From: Pseudomonas laurylsulfatiphila | GTDB taxonomy: Bacteria; Pseudomonadota; Gammaproteobacteria; Pseudomonadales; Pseudomonadaceae | Direction: 5' to 3' | Length of the DNA: 64,000 bases | Assembly: GCF_002934665.1 (NCBI RefSeq) | Contig: NZ_NIRS01000001.1 | Location: 744,001-808,000 of the forward strand | Shown here: piece after piece, positions 46,297-58,608 of the stretch | Numbering within the stretch: position 1 is the stretch's first letter | Layout of the letters: each line of letters opens with the position of its first letter | Translations under genes and position numbers: made by a program | The notes under the pieces: generated by a model | Database searches by the model: none | Told to the model about the DNA's origin: nothing | Seen by the model: only the letters and a program-made list of their open reading frames with translations

Positions 46297-46411
46297 TGTG
46301 GCGAGGGAGCTTGCTCCCGCCGGGCTGCGCAGCGGCCCAAAATAACCGATAACGATGACCGGGTTTTGTGAGTGCTACGCACTCAAGCGCGAGCAAGCTC
46401 GCTCGCCACAG
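46297..46411. repeat. REP pair (inverted)
   Basis: TGTGGCGAGGGAGCTTGCTC at the left and the inverse GCGAGCAAGCTCGCTCGCCA at the right, between the phosphoribosyltransferase and MATE genes. Confidence 0.85.
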
Positions 46412-46449
46412 GTTTCGGTGCAGAGCATTATCCGCTCTCTACGTGCCGC

Positions 46450-47808
46450 CTACACCAACCGCTCAATCTTCTGATGCTGCCACACCAGTTTGTAATACAG
46501 CGTCTGCAACACCAGCATCCCCAGATACGCCACCGGAAACGCCATCCACACCCCTTGCAGCCCGAACTTCGCATCCAGCAGATAGGCCGCCGGCAACTGC
46601 ACCCCCACCACGCAGACAATGGAAATCGCCACCGGCACCATCACCGTGCCGCTGGCGCGCATGATGCCGCCGATGATCGCCTGGAAGCCGAACACCAACA
46701 GGCTCCAGAGCATGATGTGCAACAGGTGCTGAGCCATGGTTCGCGTCGCCTCCTCCGTGAGGAATGAGGCCAGCAGCCAATGCGACAGCAAATACCCGAG
46801 CACCACCAGACCACCGGTCAGGCACACGTTGATCATCAACCCCGTGCGCAGAATCGGCCCCATGCGCTCGATGCGCCCCGCCCCAATCGCCTGCGCCCCG
46901 AGGATCGACGCGGTAATCGCAATCGACAACGCCGGGAACTGCACGTAATTGACGATCTGCGTCACCGCGCCATAGGCCGCCGTCGCCTGGGAACCGTGCT
47001 GGTTCACCAGCGCCAGAATCACCAGCTCCGACAATGACAACACCACCATCTGCAACCCGGTGGGCAAACCGATGCGCAGCACCTTGCCGAGAATCGCCAT
47101 GTCCAGCTTCATCGCCGCAAAGAATTCGCGGTCCGGCGCCAGCGGATGGCCCTTGCCAATCAAGCGCCACGCCAGCAACCCCATCGCCACCAGGTTACCC
47201 ACCAACCCGGCAATCGCCGCACTCTGAATCCCCATCGGCGGCAAGCCAATCCACCCGCGAATCAACGCCGGCGTCAGCGCCAACCCGACAATGGTCGACA
47301 CCACCAGCGCCAACAATGGTGACAAGGTATCGCTCACCCCGCGCAGCAACTGCGTGAACAGCACAAACACCAACAGCGACGGCATGATCCACAACATCAC
47401 ATGGGCATACGCCACCGCATCGTCCAGCACATCCGCGGGCGTCCCCAACCCGACCAACGCCGACCGCGCAAACACACTGCCCACCACCGCCGCCGTCAAC
47501 CCAATCAACACCCCCAACAACAAGGTTGCCCCGGCAATCGCCTTCACCAGATGCGTCTCCCGCGCCCCCCACGCCTGCCCGATCAACACCCCCGCGCCGG
47601 CACCGAGGCCGATCACCAGGGCGATGAAGAAAAACACGATGGGGAACATCCCCGACACCGCCGCCAACGCCTGGGTGCCAAGCATCTGGCCAATGTAGAT
47701 GCTGTTGACCGTGCCGGACATGGATTGCAGGAAGTTCGACAGCACCATCGGGGCGAGGAAAAACAGGTAGGTTTTCCAGAGCGGGCGTTGGGGGTTGGGG
47801 GTTTGCAT
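46450..47808 (-). CDS. MATE-family efflux transporter
   Basis: A 452-residue membrane protein with about 12 helices. The N-terminal FFLAPMVLSNFLQSMSGTVNSIYIGQMLG is the MATE opening, and the two halves are related (QNxG/IGQAWGA and LGAQAIGAG). Such pumps exchange drugs or organic cations for sodium or protons. ATG 47808 was chosen because the helix 1 region follows at the usual distance. The cargo is unknown. Confidence 0.92.
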   Translation of the reverse strand: MQTPNPQRPLWKTYLFFLAPMVLSNFLQSMSGTVNSIYIGQMLGTQALAAVSGMFPIVFFFIALVIGLGAGAGVLIGQAWGARETHLVKAIAGATLLLGVLIGLTAAVVGSVFARSALVGLGTPADVLDDAVAYAHVMLWIMPSLLVFVLFTQLLRGVSDTLSPLLALVVSTIVGLALTPALIRGWIGLPPMGIQSAAIAGLVGNLVAMGLLAWRLIGKGHPLAPDREFFAAMKLDMAILGKVLRIGLPTGLQMVVLSLSELVILALVNQHGSQATAAYGAVTQIVNYVQFPALSIAITASILGAQAIGAGRIERMGPILRTGLMINVCLTGGLVVLGYLLSHWLLASFLTEEATRTMAQHLLHIMLWSLLVFGFQAIIGGIMRASGTVMVPVAISIVCVVGVQLPAAYLLDAKFGLQGVWMAFPVAYLGMLVLQTLYYKLVWQHQKIERLV

Positions 47809-48104
47809 GGGCGAAGATCCATCTCGACGGCAGGAGCGATGATTAAGGATAGCGTGGGTGGCTGAAACCAAGGGGCGATGACCATCTCAGGTCTGTGTCT
47901 GGATTTCCAGCAACCTGAGGTGAAAGGTCTGAAGTTTCATCCTCAAAGGTCCTACACAAAGCTCGGAATGCCTCACCTTCCCGCGCTGATCTCGTGCGGC
48001 TTATAGTCGGCGCCGTCGCCCAGAATGGCGACCGGGTTTGGCGACCTGAACATAGAGAATGACCAACTGACGGCCTTGAGCCCATCAAACAGAGATCATT
48101 CAAA

Positions 48105-48377
48105 ATGAATCGATACATGCCTCTCACCGGAATCGACCTGGTTCCGGCCTCCCTGCTCATCGACACCCAAGCCCCACTCGACGTCCTGCAAGCCATGGCC
48201 GATTACCGGATTCGGACAGTCACGCAGGTGCTGGAAAACATCGCCTACCGTTCCGAGCTCGGTTGCGACACGGTGGTGCTGGAAGACTTTTCCAAGCTGC
48301 TGGTCATTCCGTTGCGCGATGGTTGTGACTTGATGGATGTGATTGGTCGGCGGCTGCGGGCGCAGGTGGCGCAGTAA
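48105..48377 (+). CDS. Hypothetical 90-residue protein
   Basis: A small soluble protein (MNRYMPLTGIDLVPASLLID...) with predicted mixed alpha/beta content, no signal peptide and no recognised motif. A strong terminator follows the stop at once, which supports a real single-gene transcript. Function not recognised. Confidence 0.7.
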   Translation: MNRYMPLTGIDLVPASLLIDTQAPLDVLQAMADYRIRTVTQVLENIAYRSELGCDTVVLEDFSKLLVIPLRDGCDLMDVIGRRLRAQVAQ

Positions 48378-48380
48378 ATG

Positions 48381-48412
48381 AAAACGGGCGCAGAACGCGC
48401 CCGTTTTTTTTC
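48381..48412 (+). terminator. Intrinsic terminator
   Basis: AAAACGGGCGC / GCGCCCGTTTT stem with loop AGAAC and a T tract; the flanking A tract also makes it bidirectional for the convergent multicopper oxidase. Confidence 0.92.
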
Positions 48413-48441
48413 CGACGAGAAAAGTGGCTTGATAGACGACG

Positions 48442-51330
<2,889 letters not shown>

Positions 51331-51960
51331 CGCAAACACCTCTGACGGGTTCTTCGGAGCGCGTGGCAATGCAGGTGTAACGAGCCAATGCGCCGAGCCC
51401 GGCTGGCGAAACGCTTGATTTCGAGCCGGGATGGTAACGACGCAACTTCCCTGCCAAAAATGACAGGAGGTCACCAATAGCTCTATGCCATGCTCTCCGT
51501 GTCTTTTGGCGTGTGGCAGGCGTATGAGAAGCCAGGATGAAAGCCCCGATGACGGGGAATTTCCCCCGATACAGGGTGCGATGGTGGGGGGTATTCGGGC
51601 CAAGAAAAATCGCCACTTTCTCAATGTATCGAGCGGTTGAGTCCGCAGCCGATCGCTGCTTGTAACGAGTGACTGCATAGACCGATATCGGCCTCGCCAA
51701 AGGCTCCAGCGCGTCCATGCATGCGGCCCCCTCCCCCCCGCCAATTCAGCATTCCTTGCCTCTAAATCTGACATTGTTCGCCCCTGCCCCGCCAACCCAT
51801 CCAGGGATGATGGCAAACGGCTACACTCCTCACGATTTCTCAACACCTCGACCATGACGGCAACCGGTTTGCCTCAATGGTTCAAGCGATAAAAGGCTTG
51901 TCTTCCGGTATCAGTCCAACCCCAGCTTCTTCCCGGTTCGATTACATGGAGTCCGCGTAC
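51331..51960. other. 630-bp intergenic region between divergent oxidase and chemoreceptor genes
   Basis: No gene that I can support. It presumably holds both promoters. I see no REP pair and no strong palindrome beyond short dyads. In-frame extensions of both neighbouring genes into it look non-coding. Confidence 0.55.
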
Positions 51961-53457
51961 ATGCCCTTCCCCCCTCGCTTCCTCGACCACTACCGCAAAG
52001 CCGACCGCATCATGCTGGGCCTGATCTGGCTGATGTTCGCTTTCGCGGTGGGCCTGGCGTTCTGGCACGACACCTTCAAGCAGGCGCTGTTGGTCGGTGG
52101 CGGTACCAGCCTGTTGTTGACGCTGCTGTATCGCGCCATCGGCGGCTCGCGGGTGATGCGCTGTTTGCTCGGCACAGGCTTGATGGTGATGGCGGCGTTG
52201 CACATCAATCAGGCCGAGGGGGTCATTGAGTCGCACTTCGGGATTTTTGCGTTGTTGGCGGTGCTTACGTTTTATCGGGACTGGCTGCCGATTCTGGCGG
52301 CGGCGGTGACGATTGCGCTGCATCACGTGGTGTTCCATGTGCTGCAGCACCAGGGTTTTCCGGTGTTTGTGATGGCACATCACGGTGGCTGGACGATGGT
52401 GTTCGTTCACGCCTTTTATGTGCTGATGGAGACGGTCGCACTGCTCTATCTGGCGCTGCACAGCCAGGCCGATGCGGTAGAGAGCCAGGACATGCTGGAC
52501 AAGATGCTCGCCGCGACTTCGCAGCTGACAACCGACCCCGGCAAGGGTGACAAGGCGCGGGTGCATGTGTCGCTGGCGCAGCGGTTCGATCAGTTCCTGA
52601 TGCAGATCACCGCGTTGGTGGACGGTGTGGTGCGTGACTCCAACGGCTTGGGCCAGTTGGGCCAGGAGTTGGCCAAGGCCAGCAACACGCTGGAGAAAGG
52701 CGCTAGGCATCAGCTGACGGAAATCGCGCAGATGACCGGGTCGATGCAGCGCATGGGCGATGCGATGGAGCACATCGTGGTGCAGGTCGAGCATGCCGTT
52801 GAGCATGCAGGCCAGGCCAGTGTGCAGATCACCCGCGGGCAGGAAAGCGTGCACCGTGCCCGTCAGGAAATCACCCAGCTGGCTTCGCGCCTGGAAGGCA
52901 CCAACCAGACCGTGCAGGTGCTGGCCGGGCAGGCGCAGCAGATCGGTACGGTGCTGGAGGTGATCAGCAGCATTGCCGAGCAGACCAACTTGCTGGCGCT
53001 CAACGCGGCGATTGAAGCGGCGCGAGCCGGCGAGCAAGGCCGCGGCTTTGCCGTGGTGGCCGATGAGGTGCGCAGCCTGGCGCAGCGCACGGCGGTGTCG
53101 ACCAAGGAAATCCGGACGATTATCGAGGCCTTGCAGCAAGGCAGCCGCAAAGCCGTGGAGGCCATGCAGGACAGCCGCGAAGGCGTGGAGCGCTGTGTCG
53201 AGGACAGTCAGTTGGCGGCGGCGATGTTGCAGGCCATCGGCAGTGACATCTCGCAGATCGATGAACTCAACGGGCGAATTTTCACGACGACCCGCGAACA
53301 ATCCACGGCGAGTGTCGAGATTGTCGGGCGCTTGCAGTCGGTGCAGAGCATCGCGCAGAACACGGCGGATGATGTGCAGACACTGGCGTCGAGCAGTCGT
53401 CAACTGCCGCCGATTGCCACGCGGCTGGATGCGCTGGGGCGTACCTTTCATCAATGA
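51961..53457 (+). CDS. Methyl-accepting chemotaxis protein with His-rich membrane sensor
   Basis: A 498-residue chemoreceptor. The N-terminal 170 residues are a multi-helix membrane domain with little periplasmic sequence. Histidines cluster at the membrane face: His81, His92, His121/122, His126, His130, His140/141, His150 ([14 protein letters not shown]). The cytoplasmic part is a coiled coil with the invariant signalling hairpin [25 protein letters not shown] nine bases upstream supports ATG 51961. The histidine pattern suggests a bound metal or haem, so redox or oxygen sensing is possible (inference). Confidence 0.88.
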   Translation: MPFPPRFLDHYRKADRIMLGLIWLMFAFAVGLAFWHDTFKQALLVGGGTSLLLTLLYRAIGGSRVMRCLLGTGLMVMAALHINQAEGVIESHFGIFALLAVLTFYRDWLPILAAAVTIALHHVVFHVLQHQGFPVFVMAHHGGWTMVFVHAFYVLMETVALLYLALHSQADAVESQDMLDKMLAATSQLTTDPGKGDKARVHVSLAQRFDQFLMQITALVDGVVRDSNGLGQLGQELAKASNTLEKGARHQLTEIAQMTGSMQRMGDAMEHIVVQVEHAVEHAGQASVQITRGQESVHRARQEITQLASRLEGTNQTVQVLAGQAQQIGTVLEVISSIAEQTNLLALNAAIEAARAGEQGRGFAVVADEVRSLAQRTAVSTKEIRTIIEALQQGSRKAVEAMQDSREGVERCVEDSQLAAAMLQAIGSDISQIDELNGRIFTTTREQSTASVEIVGRLQSVQSIAQNTADDVQTLASSSRQLPPIATRLDALGRTFHQ

Positions 53458-53649
53458 GGAAGCCGTGATGGGCATGAACAATTTTTCATCCTGTCCATCA
53501 CGGCCTGATTTCAATGGATGTGGCGCGCACCGTCCCATCAGCACTAATGGTTTGTTCTCGATCTACTGACAATCCCATCACATTTCGCCCGATAGCCTTG
53601 CTATTCCAGCCGCTTCTCCGTCGTCACGGTGAGCGCAACGTGCGAAATA

Positions 53650-55242
53650 ATGATGAACCATTCGATAGTCAGGTTTCTGAAAAGTGACCGGGGTGCGCTG
53701 ATCCTGCTGCTTGGCGTATCGGCGTTTCTATTGCTGTTCGGGTTGGGCGCAAGGGAGCTTTGGGGCGCGGAAACGCGTTGGGCGAACATCGCGTTGCAGA
53801 TGCTGCAAACCGGCGACTATTTCGACCCTTACCTCAAGGGCATGCCCTATTACGACAAGCCGCTGCCTTCCTATTGGTTGATTACGGCCACTGCCCACCT
53901 GATGGGCGGCCTCGGGCACTGGTCACTGCGCTTGTCTTCTGTGTTGGCGGCGTGGCTGAGTATCTGGCTGGTCTATTTGATCGGTGAAAAGTTGTACAGC
54001 AAAGGCACCGGCCTGATGGCCGGCTGGTTTCTGGCGACAACGTTCTTTTTCGTGTTCTGGGCCCGGGTCGCCACGGCGGACGTGCTGACGGTTTGCGGAG
54101 TGTTGGCCGCTGTCTGGTGGTACTGGCGCGGGCCGGACGACACCCGGCTGAGTCGCTACAACGTGTTTTTCCTGATGCTGGCGCTGACGTCGCTGTTCAA
54201 GGGCTTGATCGGGTTCATCCTGCCGGGGCTGATGCTGTTGCCGCACCTGCTCAGCGAAAAGCGCTGGAAAAACCACCTCAATCCACGGCTGTTTCTGGCG
54301 ATGCTGGTGGGCGGTGTGGTCTACATGCTGCCGTTCTTGCTGTCACACCGTTATGGCACGCCGACTTATGGTCCGAGCGGATTGGGCCTGGTGTTTCAGG
54401 AGAACGTGGTTCGGTTTTTCAAGCCGTTCGACAACATCGGCCCGATCTACACCTATCTGCTGTATCTGCCGGTCTACACCCTGCCCTGGGCGCCCTGCTG
54501 GATGCTCGGCCTGTGGGTGGCCGTGCGCAGCTGGAAGCACACCGAACCCAATGTTCGCTGGCTCATCGGGGGCCTGGGGTTGCTGTTCCTGTTCTTCACC
54601 GCCAGTGGCAGCCGGCGCAGCTATTACGTATTACCGCTGGTGCCGTTCGCGCAATTGCTGGCGGCCTGGTGGGTCACCCGGCGCATGGCGGCGCGTGAAG
54701 CGGCCGGCAAAGCCGGCGGGCCCGGTTGGACCCAGGGCATTGCCGGGGCGGCCGGGTTCCTGTTTGTGGTCCTTGGCGTCGTCTATCCCTGGACCAACAG
54801 CGGCGCCGGCGGTGTCATGCAATTCACCCAGGATGTACGCGCCGAAGCCGTCAAGACGGCGCCGTGGAACGAATGGCGCATGGTGCTGGTGGATGTCGAC
54901 AACAAGCTGCCCATGTACCTGCAGAATCATGGCTCGCCGTTCTACTACGTGCTCCCGGATTCGGACATCCCACAAACCGGCGACACAGCGGCGCTGATGG
55001 CGTGGCTGGAAAAGAAAAGTGGCGAGACCTGGAATCCCGAGCGCACGATCATCGTCGAGCAATACAAGGACCTGAAACAATTGCCGCTGGAGTATCTGAC
55101 GGCGGACCATCAACTGATTACCACCAAGCCCAACAACGGCGCCCGGTTGTTTCATGCGCATGAGAATGGCAGTGCGGCGTTTATTCCCTATGGGAAAACG
55201 GCGGTGGCCGGGCAAGCGGTAACGCAAGCATTGGATCAATGA
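53650..55242 (+). CDS. ArnT-like family 39 glycosyltransferase
   Basis: A 530-residue membrane glycosyltransferase with some 11-12 helices. The N-terminal ARELWGAETRWANIALQMLQ and YYDKPLPSYWLI loop carry the acidic residues used by ArnT/PMT enzymes to bind a polyprenyl-phosphate sugar donor. The C-terminal third is a soluble periplasmic domain. It transfers a sugar to lipid A or another envelope acceptor, here unidentified. No arn operon neighbours are present. Start uncertain: tandem ATGs at 53650/53653, with GTG 53629 as an alternative. Confidence 0.85.
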   Translation: MMNHSIVRFLKSDRGALILLLGVSAFLLLFGLGARELWGAETRWANIALQMLQTGDYFDPYLKGMPYYDKPLPSYWLITATAHLMGGLGHWSLRLSSVLAAWLSIWLVYLIGEKLYSKGTGLMAGWFLATTFFFVFWARVATADVLTVCGVLAAVWWYWRGPDDTRLSRYNVFFLMLALTSLFKGLIGFILPGLMLLPHLLSEKRWKNHLNPRLFLAMLVGGVVYMLPFLLSHRYGTPTYGPSGLGLVFQENVVRFFKPFDNIGPIYTYLLYLPVYTLPWAPCWMLGLWVAVRSWKHTEPNVRWLIGGLGLLFLFFTASGSRRSYYVLPLVPFAQLLAAWWVTRRMAAREAAGKAGGPGWTQGIAGAAGFLFVVLGVVYPWTNSGAGGVMQFTQDVRAEAVKTAPWNEWRMVLVDVDNKLPMYLQNHGSPFYYVLPDSDIPQTGDTAALMAWLEKKSGETWNPERTIIVEQYKDLKQLPLEYLTADHQLITTKPNNGARLFHAHENGSAAFIPYGKTAVAGQAVTQALDQ

Positions 55243-55329
55243 TGTTTGGAGGTGAGCCATCAATAAAAACGGGCTCCTAAGGGGCGTCCGATTGTTGAGA
55301 TACGACAGTCCACCGGTCGCGGCAAATTT

Positions 55330-55380
55330 GCTCTATAGATTCATTACATCTACATTTGAATCTACAGATTCAAATAGAGC
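55330..55380 (+). promoter_or_regulatory. Operator region of the toxin-antitoxin operon
   Basis: A perfect palindrome with 10-bp arms ATTTGAATCT and AGATTCAAAT (55354-55375, two-base spacer) lies just upstream of the antitoxin start. GCTCTAT (55330) and ATAGAGC (ending 55380) form an outer dyad, and TAGATTCA gives another half-site. This fits autorepression by the Xre antitoxin. Confidence 0.65.
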
Positions 55381-55388
55381 ACGCAAGC

Positions 55389-55793
55389 ATGGCCGTCTCC
55401 ATCCAAGCCCAATCCTTCACAAAAAACCAATGCGTCACCGGCCTGCGCGCCGCCGTGAGCATTCTGGAAAAGTGGCAGGCCAGCAGTGACCAAGCCTGTC
55501 GCATCCTGCGCATTTCCCGCAGCACCTACACCCGCGCCCGTCAGCGTGACCCGGACTGGGCGGTGGCATTGGATGCAGACCAGATGCAGCGCATCAGTTT
55601 TGTACTGAACATTCACGCCACGCTGCGCTTGGTGTTCGACAACCCGGACAACGTGTACGGCTTTGCCTCGATGGCCAACGACAACGAATTTTTCAATGGC
55701 CGCAGCCCGCTGGAGATCATGGCCCAGGGCGACATGATTGCGCTGTATGAAACCTTCCGCCGCATCGACATGTTGCGGGGTGCGCAATGGTGA
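55389..55793 (+). CDS. Xre/MbcA/ParS-type antitoxin
   Basis: A 134-residue antitoxin. The N-terminal half contains an Xre-like HTH (RAAVSILEKWQASSDQACRI, then LRISRSTYTRARQR), and the C-terminal half is the toxin-binding DUF2384 domain (FDNPDNVYGFASMANDNEFF, then NGRSPLEIMAQGDM). It neutralises the downstream RES toxin and should repress its own operon through the palindrome just upstream. The gene overlaps the toxin start, the normal coupling in this system. ATG 55389 places the operator immediately before the coding sequence. Confidence 0.9.
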   Translation: MAVSIQAQSFTKNQCVTGLRAAVSILEKWQASSDQACRILRISRSTYTRARQRDPDWAVALDADQMQRISFVLNIHATLRLVFDNPDNVYGFASMANDNEFFNGRSPLEIMAQGDMIALYETFRRIDMLRGAQW

Positions 55794-56479
55794 TGGCGAG
55801 TGAGCTGGCGGTATTTGCCGGTCAGTCGTTGCAGGCGTATCGCCTGGTCAATTCGAAGTTTCCGCCGATTGCGTTGTTTGATGACGTGGCGGACGCGGAT
55901 GAGTTTGAGGTGCTGTTCGAGATTCAGGCGCTGACCAATCCGCGGTTGAAGAATGAAGTGGGTCAGCTGGAGTTGATTGCGCGCAGCGAGATCCCGTTCG
56001 GGATTGCCGGGTGCTCTTACGCCATTGCGCCGTTTACCCATGTCAATCCGGCGGGGTCGCGCTTCAGTGACGGCAGTTTCGGGGTGTTGTACCTGGCGGA
56101 TTCGATGGAAGCGGCGTTGGCCGAAGTGCGGCATCACCAGGCTCTGTATTGGTCGAAGGTGCCGAGCCTGAACTATGAGCGGTTTGTGTTCCGCGGGTTG
56201 GCCTGTGCCTTTGGCGATGGCGGAATGAAGGACGCCACCGCCCTGCCGTTGGCCGATCCGGTGTATGCGTCGGACGATTACAGCCATTCCCGCGTGCTGG
56301 GGCGGGCGGTGCGGGACGCCGGTTGTCCCGGGTTGCGCTATCACTCGGTGCGGATGCCGGGCAGTCATTGCTGGGCGTTGATGACGCCGAGGCCCGTGTC
56401 CTCGATCATTCAAGCGGCGCATTACGAGATGGTCTGGAATGGGCAGATCACCAGCGTCAGCCAGATCAGCGAGGCTTGA
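55787..56479 (+). CDS. RES-domain toxin (NAD+-degrading)
   Basis: A 230-residue RES-family toxin. The conserved residues are visible as Arg19 (AYRLV), Arg92 in GSRFSDGSFGVLYLA with Tyr102, Glu113 (ALAEV), and a late serine in GSHCWALM. RES toxins such as MbcT deplete NAD+ by phosphorolysis or hydrolysis. The ATG at 55787 overlaps the antitoxin end by seven bases; an ATG at 55793 is equally plausible. With the Xre/DUF2384 protein it forms a complete type II module. Confidence 0.92.
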   Translation: MVMASELAVFAGQSLQAYRLVNSKFPPIALFDDVADADEFEVLFEIQALTNPRLKNEVGQLELIARSEIPFGIAGCSYAIAPFTHVNPAGSRFSDGSFGVLYLADSMEAALAEVRHHQALYWSKVPSLNYERFVFRGLACAFGDGGMKDATALPLADPVYASDDYSHSRVLGRAVRDAGCPGLRYHSVRMPGSHCWALMTPRPVSSIIQAAHYEMVWNGQITSVSQISEA

Positions 56480-56514
56480 GCCCCGTTGTCAGGCACATGA
56501 AAACCTGTGGGAGC

Positions 56515-56595
56515 GAGCTTGCTCGCGATTGCTGTGTGTCAATCGACACAGATGTTGAATGTGAAACTGCCATCGCGAGCAAGCTCGCTCCCACA
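56515..56595. repeat. REP pair (inverted)
   Basis: CTGTGGGAGCGAGCTTGCTC and its inverse, between the toxin gene and the repeat-protein gene. Confidence 0.92.
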
Positions 56596-56715
56596 TGGAT
56601 CTGCGATCCATTGACCGCATCGATAGTCACCATCATTTCAATGAAGTTCTCTTAAAAAATCCCCGGCGTAACATCTGCTCCATACCAACCCATCAGCACC
56701 CCGGAGCACACCATC

Positions 56716-57117
56716 ATGAAACGCCAAACCCTGCTCAGCATCGCTTTCTCGGTTTTCGCAGTTAACGCTTTCGCCGCAAGCTCTGCTCAACCTGTGGTCG
56801 CAGAAGGTGGCTCGGATCGTCTGATTGAAAGCCGTGTGGCCGAGGGTGGTTCCGATCGCCTGATCGAGAATCGCGTGGCTGAAGGTGGTTCGGATCGTCT
56901 GCTGGAAAAACGTGTTGCCGAAGGCGGTTCCGACAAACTGCTGGAAAACCGCGTCGCTGAAGGTGGTTCCGACAAACTGTTGCAGAACCGCGTCGCTGAA
57001 GGTGGTTCCGACAAACTGCTGCAGAACCGCGTCGCCGAAGGCGGTTCCGACAAACTCCTGCAAAACCGCGTCGCTGAAGGCGGTTCGGATCGTCTGATCG
57101 AAAGCCGCGCTGTCTGA
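56716..57117 (+). CDS. Secreted protein of eight 13-residue VAEGGSD repeats
   Basis: A 133-residue protein. A signal peptide (MKRQTLLSIAFSVFAVNAFA) is followed by eight tandem copies of VAEGGSD(R/K)L(I/L)(E/Q)xR from residue 28 to 131, then a final Ala-Val. The repeats are 39 bp each at DNA level (56797-57108) and the inner copies (LLQNR) are almost identical, suggesting recent expansion by slippage or recombination. Glycine-serine-aspartate with alternating charges suggests a regular, possibly calcium-binding or fibrous, envelope protein, but no function is known to me. A terminator follows the stop. Confidence 0.88.
   Translation: MKRQTLLSIAFSVFAVNAFAASSAQPVVAEGGSDRLIESRVAEGGSDRLIENRVAEGGSDRLLEKRVAEGGSDKLLENRVAEGGSDKLLQNRVAEGGSDKLLQNRVAEGGSDKLLQNRVAEGGSDRLIESRAV
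56797..57108 (+). repeat. Tandem 39-bp coding repeat, eight copies
   Basis: In-frame minisatellite encoding the VAEGGSD units; copies 5-7 encode identical peptides. Likely to vary in copy number between strains. Confidence 0.92.
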
Positions 57118-57144
57118 ATGCAGTGCTTTACCGCAGGACTCAAC

Positions 57145-57176
57145 GAAAAGCCCGGCCTCAACAGCCGGGCTTTTTC
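57145..57176 (+). terminator. Intrinsic terminator
   Basis: AAAAGCCCGGC / GCCGGGCTTTTT stem downstream of the repeat-protein gene, bidirectional in form and shared with the convergent cupin gene. Confidence 0.9.
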
Positions 57177-57181
57177 GTGGC

Positions 57182-57595
57182 TCACTGTTTGATGGGTGTA
57201 ACGAGCACCTTTTCCTCGGTGTCGAGGACGAACACCGCCAACAGGCGTGCCGGTTGGGTGTCACTGGCGTTGGCGCTGACCAGGTGCACGGAACCCGGCT
57301 CCTCTACGAAGTTTTCGCCGACCTTGTAGATCTTTTCCGGCTGGCCTTTGACCTGGATGCGAAACGAGCCTTCCAGCACCGTCGCATAGATGAAGGCTGT
57401 TTTCGGATGGGTGTGGGCCGGTGACGCGGCACCCGGCCCATACTCAACGACCACGCCCCTCATGCTTTTGCCAGGGATGTTGGGAATGGGACGGTCGAAC
57501 ACCACCGTGACCTTGCCGGGGGGCGGCTCGGCGGCCGAGGCGGCGCTGATCGAGAGCGCTGCGAACACAGCGGCCATTAGCAATCGGGTAACCAT
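57182..57595 (-). CDS. Exported cupin-domain protein
   Basis: A 137-residue protein with a signal peptide ending near ISAASAA. The cupin motif 1 reads SPAHTHPKTAFIYATVLEGS and motif 2 NFVEEPGSVHLVS; the histidines and glutamate should bind a metal. The catalytic or sensory role is unknown. AGGAGA is just upstream of the ATG. It lies 43 bp downstream of the NAD(P)-binding protein gene, so the two form an operon divergent from the winged-helix/TPR regulator. Confidence 0.88.
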   Translation of the reverse strand: MVTRLLMAAVFAALSISAASAAEPPPGKVTVVFDRPIPNIPGKSMRGVVVEYGPGAASPAHTHPKTAFIYATVLEGSFRIQVKGQPEKIYKVGENFVEEPGSVHLVSANASDTQPARLLAVFVLDTEEKVLVTPIKQ

Positions 57596-57638
57596 GGGAC
57601 TTCTCCTGGATGGGTAGGTATATGTGAGGTGCGATGCG

Positions 57639-58391
57639 TTACTGCGCTGTCGACCGGGCCAGCCAGTCGTCGAAGCGGATCGCGCCCAGGCGTGCGTTCT
57701 TGCCGGTGACCAACGATTGATCGTTGAGCACGGCGCCGAAGTAACGGGCATGTACATCCGGCACGACCTTGCGGTTGTCCTGGGTGGCTCGCAGATAGCG
57801 CCTGGCCAGTTCGTCGATCGGCATGGTTTCCGGGCCGCCGACTTCCACCGTGCCATTGACCGGTGCTGCCAGCACGACATCGGCCAGCGCCGCTACCACG
57901 TCGTCGGAGGCTATCGGCTGGATCAGCGCCGGCGAAGCACGAATCTCATCGCCAACGGCAAACGACTGGACAATGCCGCCGGCAAACTCGGAGAACTGCG
58001 TGGCACGCACAATGGTGTAGGGAATGCTGGACGCCTTGATAAGGGCCTCCTGCGTGACCTTGGCCCGGAAATAACCGGTATCGGGAAGCCGTTCGCTGCC
58101 GACAATCGACAGGGCAACGTGATGACGAACCCCGGCAGCGGCTTCGGCGGCCAGCAGGTTACGGCTCGATGTTTCAAAGAAATCGAGAACGGCCTGGTCC
58201 TCCCACGACGGCGCGTTCGCCACGTCGACCACCACATCAGCACCATCCATCGCTTCAGCCAGGCCTTCGCGGGTGATGCTGTTCACGCCCGTGCTGGGGC
58301 TCGCGGCGAGCGCATCATGGCCGCGCTCGCGAAGGGTGTTCACAAGTTTCGATCCGATGAGGCCGGAGCCTCCGATGACGACGATCTTCAT
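57639..58391 (-). CDS. NmrA/SDR-like NAD(P)-binding protein
   Basis: A 250-residue atypical short-chain dehydrogenase. The N-terminal MKIVVIGGSGLIGSKLVNTL is a dinucleotide-binding motif; VDVANAP and IPYTIVRATQF are typical of the NmrA/YbjT group, which lacks the classical Tyr-X3-Lys. It may be a quinone- or flavonoid-reductase-like enzyme or a redox sensor. GGAG lies upstream of ATG 58391. It is divergent from the regulator gene and in operon with the cupin. Confidence 0.87.
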   Translation of the reverse strand: MKIVVIGGSGLIGSKLVNTLRERGHDALAASPSTGVNSITREGLAEAMDGADVVVDVANAPSWEDQAVLDFFETSSRNLLAAEAAAGVRHHVALSIVGSERLPDTGYFRAKVTQEALIKASSIPYTIVRATQFSEFAGGIVQSFAVGDEIRASPALIQPIASDDVVAALADVVLAAPVNGTVEVGGPETMPIDELARRYLRATQDNRKVVPDVHARYFGAVLNDQSLVTGKNARLGAIRFDDWLARSTAQ

Positions 58392-58453
58392 GACTGTTCT
58401 CCACTGGTCGACTGCAACCATTGCGTCGGTGTAGAGAGATTGCCTGCACGCAC

Positions 58454-58518
58454 AAGGCAAGTCCTTGCGCCGGGCTTGGGTTTGCCTTGGCGAGCGCTTG
58501 GATTTTTGTCCAAGGCAA
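58454..58518. promoter_or_regulatory. Inverted-repeat candidate operator between divergent genes
   Basis: TTGCCTTGG (58482-58490) and CCAAGGCAA (58510-58518) are perfect inverted 9-mers 19 bp apart, and a further AAGGCAA stands at 58454-58460. This suits binding by the adjacent winged-helix regulator. Confidence 0.55.
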
Positions 58519-58608
58519 CTGACGGTCGTCCAGCCTCCCTTGCCGCTGACGGTGCAGCGACTGACGAGCTGCCGTATCATTCTTTGCAGTCACAACCAGC
58601 CGCCCGGG

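Noticed and set aside
56797..57108. Regular 39-bp repeats that could suggest a CRISPR array
   Set aside because: There are no spacers; the units are contiguous, in frame and encode a repetitive protein.
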